From Climacteris rufus (Eukaryota > Chordata > Aves > Passeriformes > Climacteridae), in assembly GCA_013398175.1 (NCBI GenBank), contig VZRZ01007779.1:953610-1017609 (forward strand): a stretch of 64,000 bases of DNA, read 5' to 3'. Below the pieces are notes generated by a model. It saw only the letters and a program-made list of their open reading frames with translations. It made no database searches and was not told where the DNA came from. How positions within the stretch are numbered: position 1 is the first letter of the stretch; each line of letters opens with the position of its first letter. A program made the position numbers and the translations under genes. Below are positions 30,010-40,290 of this stretch, in pieces.

Positions 30010-30454
30010 CCTAACAGGTGGGCTCCGTGCTTGCACTCTTTGCTGCTGTCCAACTTGAGAGCTCTGCAGGTCCTTTGATCCACAATTAGCTACAGTGTTG
30101 ATGGGGACTCTTAAAGCACTTGTGCCAGCAGTGCCACAGCCAGCGCTGGGTTTTCGAGGCCTCTGTTTGATGCCATCCAGTAGTCTAACAAGCAAAATAT
30201 TACTGGGCAGGTCGTCAACACCACAGTCCACTAAAGTCCTGCACTCTGGACATCGAAGCTCATTGCGAGAGCTCACAATGCCCAGCAGACAGCGCTTGCA
30301 AAACGTGTGTTGGCAAGGCAAGACTTTTGCAGAAGCATCAAGGCGTTCTAAGCAAACAGGACACTCCAACAGATCCAGCAAAGCCGATTCATCCATTTTC
30401 CTTGTATTACTTAATGAAAAAACAAATCTTTGCAGAATTTGTGTGTTTTGAGCA
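30010..30454 (-). CDS. SH3RF1: SH3RF1 first coding exon (RING finger), partial gene
   Basis: SH3RF1 (POSH) is a cytosolic RING E3 ubiquitin ligase and a scaffold that binds Rac and assembles the JNK kinase module. Coding runs 30396 to 30010: 129 codons, ending in phase 0. The start reads GGAAAATGG, with A at -3 and G at +4, and the product begins MDESALLDLLECPVC. Eight zinc ligands of a C3HC4 RING are intact: C12, C15, C28, H30, C33, C36, C49 and C52. The LPSNILLVRLLDGIKQRP block and the KDLQSSQ segment follow, as in vertebrate orthologues. The donor is AGG|gtaagt at 30009. The likely acceptor is ccttgcag, which would place 58 nt of 5' UTR at 30397-30454. The SH3 domains and the rest of the roughly 880-residue protein lie off the left edge. 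Identity is very secure; the exact 5' edge of the exon is inferred. Confidence 0.96.
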
Positions 30455-31486
30455 CTGCAAGGATATCATGTTACATCCATTCCTCTTCTGACCATGCTCT
30501 AAAATTTTTTGAGGGAAAAAGGCATTTATAAGCTGGAAAAAGAGTCAGCAAGACCGTTTTATATGAAGATGTTCATACAAAGAGCAAAATACGAGATAAC
30601 TAGACTAATTCAGTAAATATTTTCAGTAAATGAAAGAAACATTAAAATAGCAATAACAATCTGCATTAATATATCTATTTATTTAAAATATTTTAACAAA
30701 TGCTAACAGCTAAGGTTTTTAAATTCAAGTCCCCATATATTTCAGTCTTGAGTGATTTTATTTTCTCAAATTATTCCAGAACAAAGAGCTATCCCCCAGT
30801 ATAGCAGTATAATAAAGCTCACTTTTCATAGTTCTTAATACATCCGTTTCTCTGAACATTTAGTTGATTAGCTTTTTTCCAAACATGAAGATGGCAAGGG
30901 TAACTGCAACGGGGTCCAAAACTACAGAGCCTAGATCAACAGGGCATAGCAAGGGGAATTACATTTATGCCAACACTAAGACAACAGCGAACTACATTTC
31001 TACCCTTCCTATGAAAAGTACTGCAGCACATTACACAGATCAGCCTTGAAAACAGCCTCCAGCTCACATGGTTTTAAGCTTACCACAGGCACTGACAAGA
31101 GGGTTCATTACAGTGCCGCCTTTAAGAAGCTCTTCAAAAACTATCGCGAAGTGATTTACAGCAGGAAGTGCTACTGCCATATCGTTAGGACAACACGAGT
31201 GCTGCGTATTCAGCCACAGAGGCAGGGGCGAGTCTCCAGCCAGCTCCAGCGTATGCAGCGAGGGGCTGGGAAAAGCGGGGGGGGGGAGGAAGCCACCTCT
31301 AAAGAGCCCCCCCTAAAAAAAAACCAATTGTGCGAGAAGTCACACCAGGATGCTTCACCGGCAGAAAAATGCTTGTTGAGCTCGGCAGTGCCCAGCGCCG
31401 GGCGAAGTTGAGCGCCTCCCCCCAGCCCCCGCAGCCGCCTGCGGGAGCGGCTCCCCCGGCTCACCGGGCGCTCATCCCGCACCTAC
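30455..31486 (-). other. SH3RF1: SH3RF1 first intron (inferred)
   Basis: This is the sequence between the acceptor before the RING exon and the inferred donor of the noncoding first exon. Composition changes from AT-rich near 30.5 kb to GC-rich by 31.2 kb. I see no repeat or coding exon in it. If the first exon uses another donor, the right boundary moves. Confidence 0.5.
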
Positions 31487-31683
31487 CTGCTCTCGGGCTC
31501 CGCGCCCGGACCGCCTCCTCGGTCTACTGCTTTCTATTCCCCTGCTCCCCGGGGAACAGCGAACCGCAGGCGGGCGGACCCCGCGGCGGCGGCGCGCAGG
31601 GGTCCCTGCGGGGACACGGGGCGAGCGGGGACGGCTCCCCGGGAGGCGGGGGCGGACGGCGGGCGGGGGACACGGCGCTGTCA

Positions 31684-31974
31684 NNNNNNNNNNNNNNNNN
31701 NNNNNNNNNNNNNNNNNNNNNNNNNNNNNNNNNNNNNNNNNNNNNNNNNNNNNNNNNNNNNNNNNNNNNNNNNNNNNNNNNNNNNNNNNNNNNNNNNNNN
31801 NNNNNNNNNNNNNNNNNNNNNNNNNNNNNNNNNNNNNNNNNNNNNNNNNNNNNNNNNNNNNNNNNNNNNNNNNNNNNNNNNNNNNNNNNNNNNNNNNNNN
31901 NNNNNNNNNNNNNNNNNNNNNNNNNNNNNNNNNNNNNNNNNNNNNNNNNNNNNNNNNNNNNNNNNNNNNNNNNN
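31684..31974. other. Assembly gap (291 N)
   Basis: A run of N sits in the middle of the CpG island. Extreme GC content on both sides suggests a sequencing dropout rather than a scaffold join of unrelated DNA. It probably hides part of the SH3RF1 first exon or transcription start. Confidence 0.99.
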
Positions 31975-32206
31975 TCCCCAGCGGCAGCACCGCCCCTCGC
32001 GGGCGGGAACGGGGCGCGGGGCCGCCTCGTCCTCCCCGTCATCCCCACCTCGCCAGGTGCCGCGGGCGGTGGCTGAGGTGGTGGGAGAGCACGGGCGGCT
32101 TCCTGGGACAGGAGGAGCATGCGCTTCCCCCACGCCTTGTGCCTTAGGGGCACTCCAGCCAGGCACCTGGGGCTGCCGTCGGCAGCGTGGGGCCGGCGGC
32201 GCAGGA

Positions 32207-32238
32207 GGGGGAGGGAGGGAGGGGGCGAGGGTGGGTGG
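32207..32238 (+). promoter_or_regulatory. G-quadruplex-like G-run cluster
   Basis: More than four runs of three or more G are separated by loops of one to three bases (GGGGG-A-GGG-A-GGG-A-GGGGG-CGA-GGG-T-GGG). This satisfies the common G4 pattern with short loops, on the strand opposite SH3RF1. It lies just upstream of the presumed promoter core and adjoins the GGTC repeat. Folding is inferred from pattern only. Confidence 0.65.
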
Positions 32239-32270
32239 TCGGTCGGTCGGTCGGTCGGTCGGTCGGTCGG
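32236..32270 (+). repeat. SH3RF1: (GGTC)n tetranucleotide repeat
   Basis: About eight and a half perfect GGTC units lie within the upstream part of the SH3RF1 CpG island. Perfect units suggest recent slippage, so the length is likely polymorphic. The read-through codes for alternating short peptides in several frames, which are not real genes. Confidence 0.95.
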
Positions 32271-32639
32271 AGGCTGCCCCCGCTCACTGTCTGGGGTAAG
32301 TCCTACCCCGAGCGGCGGCCTGCGGCTGCCAGGCCCTGCAGAAGGAGGAGCCGGGGTGCCCGGAGCCCGCGGCGGCCCGCCCAAGGAGGCTCCTCATGCT
32401 GGGCGGGCTTGTGCGGGGTGAGGGACCCTCCCCGACCCTCCCCGGGCTGTCCTCCCGCGGCTCCCGGCGGGACGCGGCGAGGCTGTGGCGTTCCCGCTGC
32501 GGGCGGGGTCAGCTCCGCGGTGCTGGGCGCGGCCGGGGAAGGAGACAGGGGCTGCCGTGTCACTGCCCGCGCTGCCCCCGGTGCGGCTGCCCTCCTCGGG
32601 CCCTTGCGGAAAGCCTGGGGTAAGGTCGAGTGCAGCGTG

Positions 32640-32735
32640 GCTGTGGGCATGGTTAGTGCTGGACTTGGCAGCGCTGGATCAACAGTTGGACTCGCTGATC
32701 TCAGAGATCTATTCCAACCTACACGGTTCTGTAAT
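32640..32735 (+). mobile_element. CR1 LINE 3' tail relic
   Basis: GTGGGCATGGTTAGTGCTGG is followed by TTGGACTCGCTGATCTCAGA and CTATTCCAACCTA, ending in GGTTCTGTAA. This matches the last roughly 95 bases of a CR1 copy in + orientation. It abuts the CpG island and marks its outer edge. Diverged and truncated. Confidence 0.82.
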
Positions 32736-33134
32736 AGTGCAGCTTAATTAAATAAATGATGCCGGAATCTACCCCAAACGGGTGACAGCCTCTCTTGATA
32801 ACACAAGAGGCAGTACCTTTACCCGCCGCCCCCCCNCCCCGCCGTGTTCAGGAGATGATGTGCTTGCTTTGGAGGTGTTGTGTGAAATACTTCTCTTGCT
32901 GTGGGAACAAAAGAGAAAACCCTAAGGTAGATACAAATGATCATAAAACAAAATGGCAAAAAGAAAGTAAAATCTGCTTTTTACATCAAATGAGGCACCT
33001 GGTGAAAAAAGGGTGAGAAATGGGTGGTGAAAAAGCTAGAGAAATATATTAAGTTCCAGTTAATCATCTTGTCAACTGCAACTCAAAAAGGAAGCAATCC
33101 AAAAGCTTGTGTGTAGTTCTAGCTATTCAAGTCG
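32736..33134. other. Intergenic, no feature seen
   Basis: Sequence between two CR1 relics upstream of SH3RF1. It contains a C-rich run with a single undetermined base at 32836. No gene or repeat body is recognised. Confidence 0.6.
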
Positions 33135-33390
33135 GCCCTCAGTTGAAGCTGAGTCAGGGGAGGTTTAGGTTGGATATTAGAAAAAGGTTCTTCACCCAGA
33201 GGGTGGTTGAGCACTGAACAGGCTCCCCAGGGAAGTGGTTACAGCACCAAACGTGACAGAGTTCAAGAAGCATTTGGACAATTCTCTCAGGCACATGGTG
33301 TGATTCTTGGAGCTGTCCTGTGCAGGGCCAGGAGTTGGACTTAATGATCCTTGTGGGTCCCTTCCAATTCAGGATATTCTATGATTTTAA
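33135..33390 (+). mobile_element. CR1 LINE fragment, 3' end
   Basis: It contains CAGGGGAGGTTTAGGTTGGA, TTCACCCAGAGGGTGGTTG, GGCTCCCCAGGGAAGTGG, GGGCCAGGAGTTGGACTT and the terminal GGATATTCTATGATT. Orientation is +. The internal block matches the copy at 45.2-45.66 kb closely, so both come from the same CR1 subfamily. It is 5'-truncated. Confidence 0.94.
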
Positions 33391-36216
33391 ATTTGCTGTC
33401 ATCCTTACTGAATTCTGTGTATATATAAAAAGCTCCATGGGTTTTTTTTCTTCCCATGAATTGTGTAGGTTTGGATAAAAGCTGATAGAGTGACAGGCTT
33501 TTCTGTCTTGCTTTCTGAATGTGCTAACTTGGCTGTTTCCAATGGTAATTATATTCTCTGATTATTAGGATTTCCAAATAAGTGCTCACTCACACTGAAT
33601 GCATCTCTAATATTTTATTTTATTTTTCAGTAGTAGTAGTGGAAATATTGAAACTGCTAAATATGTACAGTTCATTAAGAAATAAGGTTTCCTCCCCCAT
33701 GAATTCTGGAGTTTAGGAAAACTGATACAGATGGGTTTCTGCTCTGTGTCTGTGCTTTCCAGGGAGTATCGTAACATAAATAGAAGGGTATAAACATCTG
33801 ATATGTAGGAATATTCCTATGTCTCATAGTATTCCTCTCTCTTGCCATGTCAGTGCTGTTGCTACAGAAAGAACATTTGAAACACAGATTTGTTGAATCT
33901 AAACAAAGTCTCATCTCACAAATGGATTTCACTTTTGGACACAGATTTTTCAAAAGATCTCATCAAGATTACATGGTAATAATTTGCCAGCCTTTCCAAC
34001 ACAGTTTTGTAAGCAAGACAATTATTGTTGTCTAAACTTCGTTTGCTGCTTAAGGAATGTAAAACATCTATTAAACCAGTATGGGAATTTACAACACAAG
34101 TGGTGCACCAGGGAGACAAGATGAAAGTTCAGGGAAGCAGATTAAAAAGATCACCCCTTTATCAGGGCTGGTCTTTGATAGTGTTTTATGTAAAGTCTGT
34201 AAAATACTAAATATATTGTGGAATACAGTCACAGCAGTAAAAAGGAATATCAGCCAAAGCAGTAAACACTCTGAAGAGTATCAGGTAAATATGTTACTTC
34301 CTGAGCAGTAGCTGTAGGTAATTTTCAAACAAATATGATCCATGTAAAAAAACTGTGGGGGTGTGTGCAGATGTACGCCACTGCTCTCTTACGCATGAAG
34401 TTTGACTCAAAGAGGCTGGAATAGTCTGGTGCCAGCACTGGGAGGAACTGAACTGCTGTTCCATTGAAGCATTTATTCTTTCTCACTTCCAGCCATAAGC
34501 AGGGAACTGCACACTTTGCACATTTTTAAGTGAGGAGGCCTCACTTCCTGAAACTGTCCCATCCTTATACACAGTTCATTAGTTCCTTGTACAACTTTTA
34601 TCAAGCACGTGATGCAAAAGAGAGATTGCACAGGGCAGAAATCCACTAAAAAACACAGATTTGAAAGATGAGGCCTTCCAGTTACTCAACTACCTGGATT
34701 TCTACAATTATAATGTCTATTAATATTTGTATTTTACACATTCTTGGTGTAATTAATTGTACTTCTGACATTGGGTTTCAGGAACAAACTTTCTTCTTTT
34801 TCTCCAATGTATGTTGTTTCTCTTCATCTGGAAGCTGTTGAATAAAGGAAGAGGCAAAGGACTATAGAAAGAACAGCAAAAGACAAAATATCAGAAGCAG
34901 AAAGAACTGTCAGCATCCTTGATGAAATAAACCCACTGTGTCCTTTGTACTCTTCCTTCTCTTTTGTCAATATCTTCTTTTTTCCTGCAATAATTCCTGT
35001 TTCTAGTACATTTCCAAGTACCCTTAGTCTTGCCTCTGTCTTTAAAATGTGAAACAGTCTATACTGTGCCTGGTTTTGAGCAACACTGGCTAATTGATAA
35101 GTTGGCAGGCTCGTGAGAAGAGAAAATGGCATTTGCTGCATCCTTGTCTGTAGGAGGGACATCCAATAATAGATCTTTCTTGGATATGATCATTGTTTTC
35201 TATAAAACCTCTGGAAACTTAATATCTTTACAGATATTTTATCCAGTTTTGAATTGAATCTGAATTCCCAATGAATTATTGGGAAGAGAGGCTGAGAGAT
35301 GCACTTTATCATCATCTGCATCCAGTTCCTTAGGAAATTAAACTGGTAAGTATAGGATATTTCAGAAATGCATGCTTGTCAGCTTGCAAATCTTTATAAA
35401 CATATAGACCTTTGTAAACTAATGCACTAAAATACCCTACTGCACTAAAGAACATCACCAGGTCCCGTCTACATTCTAATCCCACAGAATGTCCCTAAAG
35501 ATTGTTACCTTTGATGGCAGGGATAGCCCATGTGCCCGAAAAAGTCATGTTAGCAGTCAGTATATGTATTTAGAGTAATAAAACAAAACTGAGTGAGTGC
35601 CATGTAGAGAAATGCAGGCCTGCAAGAATAAACATATGAAGGCATATCTAATTTATTTGTGAATTCCACCCTGAAAATCTTGAGATAACTGCAAAAGACC
35701 CAAACATAATAAGACTTATGGAACAAGAGGTGTTATATCATATTAGAGAGAAAATGCAGCTGTGTCTTGTGGCAGTCACAGGATGAACTGGTTTTATTTG
35801 TAGGTTCATAAGCATGTTTTTGTTTTGAGCTACATTCTTTGTACTAAACTATTTTTAAAGCTTTTTTTTTTTATTATTTTGTCAGAGAGGATCAGGTTTT
35901 TCCATTCGTAATGTCCTCGTTAGCCTGTCTTTCCCATGCAATACAGATCTCAAGCAAAGACCAAAAAGGTTAATCTTATTTCCTTGTAAAATGACCCCTG
36001 GAGATGTGGTGGCAATCCCCTTTCAAAGGCCATGCAAAATTCCCACTGACATCTGTTTAGTAAGAGTTTACCACGGCCAGCCATGCTGATCTGGCTGGCT
36101 TTGCATTGGCAAATACAGCACATCATGAAGGATGGCCCACGGCCAACTTTCTTCAGTCTCTGGTGGAAATGAGCAAAGATGTTCTTCAGTGACTTCATTC
36201 CTTTTTCATTAAAGAG

Positions 36217-36418
36217 TTGACTTTTTTTTGTGTGGTTTTGTTTTTGTTTCAGGGGGTTAAGGGGTTTGTGCTTTGGTTTTACTTTGGTGTTTTGAATTTT
36301 TTTTTGGTTTTTTGGGGGATGTTTTGGTTTTTTGTTTGTTTGTTTGGGGAGTGTTTTTTTGGTTTGTTGTTTGTTCGTTTTTTGGGTTTGTTTGTTTGTT
36401 TGTTTGTTTTTTTCAGTT
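36217..36418 (+). repeat. T/G-rich low-complexity tract with (TTTG)n
   Basis: About 200 bases are nearly all T and G on the + strand, ending in TTTGTTTGTTTGTTTG and a T run. Overlapping hydrophobic ORFs in all three + frames come from this composition and are not genes. Confidence 0.85.
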
Positions 36419-39400
36419 AGTACCAGCTTTAAATCACCTAGCTTGGTTACTGTTGGTGGTATTCTAGCAGCAAGGAGCTCAGCATGGTTGATACTGATTT
36501 GGTTGGTTTGCTGGCAAACTGAGTTTTGTGCTGTCCTTACTGTTCTTTCTGGGTTATGAACCAGTTTTAACTACATCAATGATAAATGTACTTGTAAGGC
36601 TTTTGCATCCTGCCAGAAGGATCTCCACTGTTCTGATATTTGTGAGGAGATGGGAGAAAAAAGTCGTAAAAGTAGAAGCCAAAATGTACTGAAATTACAT
36701 CTTTATTCTGTATTCTAGGTATCCAGCTTTCTTGAGGAGAGTATAGTTTATGTTATTTGTGTTGTGAACTGGCTCTCTCTAATAACGTGAAGCTGGGATT
36801 GTAACTTTGTCCATATTGCTGCTTTTGCAATAACTTGAGTCACAGAGAGGGAATGTGCAACAGAAAAAGTGTCTGTGGCATAAAAGAATAAGCATGTTAC
36901 AACTTCTCAGTGTTTGGGTGAGCTTTTTTTACAAGACATTCCCACTATGCTAGTCACAGGAAAACACTGGGCTGATGGGTGCTTATGGTCCCCATAGCCT
37001 AGCTGCATCATTTACTGCTGTACCTTGTAGAAATGCAGTAACATGTTGCAGAACTTGATTTAAATGATTGTTACACTGATGGGAACATGGTGCCTGCATC
37101 TCATTAACCAGCAAGCTTGAAACTGCTCTTACTGCAAATAAGGTTAAAGGAAAAACAAAGGAGAATGCTTGTTTAAAGAAATCAAAGTAGATGGCACAGC
37201 TGTGAAGATTTTAGAAGAGGAACAGAAATGTAAGAGTCCATTCTTAGTAAGTTTATCCTGAAATCAAATTATCTTTTTCCTTCCTTGCAAGCAGCTGATA
37301 AACTACAGACCTAATCTATGAGGCTGCAGAGTTGGTCCTAATGCTTCTTCACCTCTTCAGAATTAGTGCTGTCTCCACAGAGGAGATTCTGGAGGGACAG
37401 AGCATACCAGATTATGTATAAAATCCTGTTCTAGGTATCTCCCAGCCCCACTAAAATCTGGTCTCCCAAGGATTTGTAAGTGATTCAGGATGTAGTTTTA
37501 GAATTATTGACTGCCCTAGACATTTTGGAATGCTTACATGCTGTTTTAATGGTTTGCTATATTGTTAGCAAATTGTAAGCAATTAAAAAGCTATTAGTAT
37601 TTTCTCTACTTGCAAATGCTACATTCCAGTGACAGGGTAAAGCTCTTTCATATGAACAGTTATCCAATAATCATATAAATATTTAAGTAAAGTTATCATG
37701 TTACTGACTCTAGACTGAGATCAGGCAGAACTGTAATTGACCACTTCCAGTGATGGTGAGCTGGAATGACTAAAGTCCAATTTTATCTTCAGGGACACTG
37801 TGACAAGTGTTTGAAGCTTTGAACACCCAAATGTGTTCAAACACACAGATGAGATGAGTTGCAGGGCCCAAACAATCCTTTTTCTTTTTAAATAAGCAAA
37901 AATAACATGGAGGATATTAAACATTCATCAAAGTTTACTTAGTTTTCATAACCACACCTCATTACCAAAGTGTCTGAAAGAAGCTGAATGTCTGGAGACT
38001 GTATACTTCTCACATACATTATTTGAACAAAAAACAATTACGATTTTAAATAGGAGGAGGAATTGCTGAGGAGAGTCAGAGGCATTTTTGCATGTGGACT
38101 GTGCAGAGGGAGGGAGGTTGTGTGTGTTGGGAGATGTCTACATCCATCTTGTCAGGTCTACAGTTCCTAGATTCTGTCTTTTGTTATACTTTGTATTTCT
38201 AGAAACACACTACATCTTTACTCTCTAAAATCCTGTGAGAAGACAAAGCTAGTCAGTAAGTTTCATGTACAGGGAAGAATTCACAGCACGGTGCTATTTT
38301 ATCTAGAAGGGTCTTTCAGTCAAATTAACCCTCCTAAAGCAAACATCCTTGGCCAAAACCTTGGGGTCCTCCAAAAAGTAACAGGGTGGAACATCAGGCC
38401 TATTTACATTTTCACACAAAATAAATCTTTAGAACATATTAAGCATTCCCTTCAGTCCTTTTAGATGAGACATTTTCACATCCACTCAGAGCATATGCTG
38501 TGCAACAGGTGATGTAAAGGATATTATTTCTTCTTTGGGCACCTGTATGACAACATCATGAAAACTGAAATTTCTGCAGGTCTTAACAAACACCTTATCC
38601 AAAGTGTCTTATTCTAAGAGAAGTTATTGGAAGTGCACCTACAGAGGAGTAGCTCTTAAAAACCACTTGTGTTTTTGTGGTCATTAAAGTGTGACAAATG
38701 TATAGCAATAATATATCTGTAGTGTGGTTTGTCTGTGTTTTATGATGAGTCCTGCAGTTCCTCCTACTGTCCAAATCAGGAAATCTGTTGGAAAGTACCA
38801 TAATCCCTTCACTACATCCCCTCTGCAGAGAGTTAGTTTGGATTTGGTCCCAGAACAGTCTGTAGCTGTGTTACACTCAGACTTAAGAGCAGGGACTGGT
38901 AAGATGCTCCAGGATAAATAAGTGACATCTTTCCATGTCACATGGATTCATGATTCATGGATTAATGAATTTCCATGAAATTTGTGTGTTTCTAGAGCAA
39001 AATCTACCCGAAGAATTTGTTAGCGTGTTTAAATTCTAAACTAAGCTATTTTAGAATTTTGAGTGCTGCAACAGTTTGAGAGTTCGCCAAAAACAAAAAA
39101 AAAAAGTTGTCATGTTAGTTCTTAAAAGCATGCTCAGCTAGGGTTTTTTTTTTCAGAGAGATTTATATCCTTAAAATAGCATTTTCCTACTGAAAGTGCC
39201 TGCTGGGCAGAGCTGTCTGACAGGCAAGTAGGATTATCAGCATGTTTACTTTTCAAATATCTCTGCCACACTTGAACAGTTCTGCTGTGGTGTCACATAT
39301 AAGTGATGAGGTAGGTTTTGTAAGAGTTTGTGTACTAGGATATAAAAAATGAAAATATGTTACAGCATTTAAAGTGCACAAACATTTTAATTCCAAACTA

Positions 39401-40229
39401 GTCAAAGCAGTATCCTTACACCAAGGAAAACCATTTTCTTTGACTGTAGTATCTCTTTTTGGAATGCATACTCAGCTCCAAGGACAGGTGCATCCCCATT
39501 AGCACAAATTAGGCCTCTTGGTTGTCTGAAAGATACAGAAGCTCCTTTACAGCTTTGTTTCTCTGCATTTCCTGGTACACTTATGAAAGGATGTATACAG
39601 AGGTTTGGATGTGATCAGTGTACCATCTGTGTACCATGCTTTTGTCCATGATATCTTAGAAGCAAAAAGCAAGGATTTATGATGTAGCTTGACTCTGAGG
39701 GAAAGTTTTTAATTACATTGGGCTGAAAGTAAGGGAATAAAGGGACAAATTCCCCAGTGATTTTTTGCAGAATGACTATCATTCTGCTACCAGAGCTCTT
39801 TACAAACAGAGGAATGTAGGAAAAAAAGATGCCCAAACTATTTTTGTTCAAAATGAGATTAAGGAAGTGAGATAAATTTATGGAGTATTCATGGCACTAC
39901 TTTGGATTTCTTTTATAAAGCTTGAGACTTGGCTTCTAAGTCGATAAGGACAATGAGACACAAAATGAATTCTCTGAGGCTGCTAGCACTACAAGGCTAT
40001 ATAATCACTCTGGGATTGCCAATTTTTATTTTTTTTTTTTTTAAGATTTGTGTCACTTTCACTCCCACACATCTGGCAAGAGAACTCTGCACTGGCTTAG
40101 TTGAAAAATCTTATCTCATAGATCACTACTAGCAATAAATTCCAGCCTTTGTGCTTACTTATATTGACCCACAGCCTGGAGTCACTGATTTTATGGAACT
40201 AGGAATGTGGGCTGTAAAATATTTACTCA

Positions 40230-40290
40230 CTAGCATGCCCCCACCACCAAAAAAACCAAAACACCCCAACCTCCAAAAAACCACCCTATG
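40230..40290 (+). repeat. A/C-rich low-complexity tract
   Basis: A run of CCCCACCACC, AAAACACCCCAACC and similar blocks. Low-complexity intergenic DNA. Confidence 0.65.

Larger units (their letters stand above)
31250..32640 (-). promoter_or_regulatory. SH3RF1: CpG island, presumed SH3RF1 promoter and exon 1
   Basis: The sequence is very rich in G, C and CpG on both sides of an N gap, unlike the AT-rich DNA around it. It lies directly upstream of the SH3RF1 start codon, so it is the expected promoter. It contains GC-boxes such as GGGCGGGGG at 31661-31669 and an NRF1-like GCATGCGC at 32117-32124. On the minus strand GAGCAG|gtaggt at 31487 is a good splice donor for a noncoding first exon; a second candidate, gtgagc, lies near 31464. 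There is no obvious TATA box. Long ORFs across this region are GC-driven artefacts bridged by the Ns. The transcription start cannot be fixed because the core is missing. Confidence 0.78.

Noticed and set aside
30095..30451. 118-codon + strand ORF opposite the SH3RF1 RING exon
   Set aside because: Shadow of the real minus-strand coding exon, as is the 82-codon frame at 53704-53952 opposite NEK1.
31330..32384. Long ORFs of 160-286 codons on both strands over the CpG island
   Set aside because: They are bridged by the N run, lack stops because of GC content, encode low-complexity Pro/Arg/Gly sequence and have no homology I recognise.
36217..36559. Three overlapping hydrophobic + strand ORFs rich in Phe and Val
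   Set aside because: Produced entirely by the T/G low-complexity tract.
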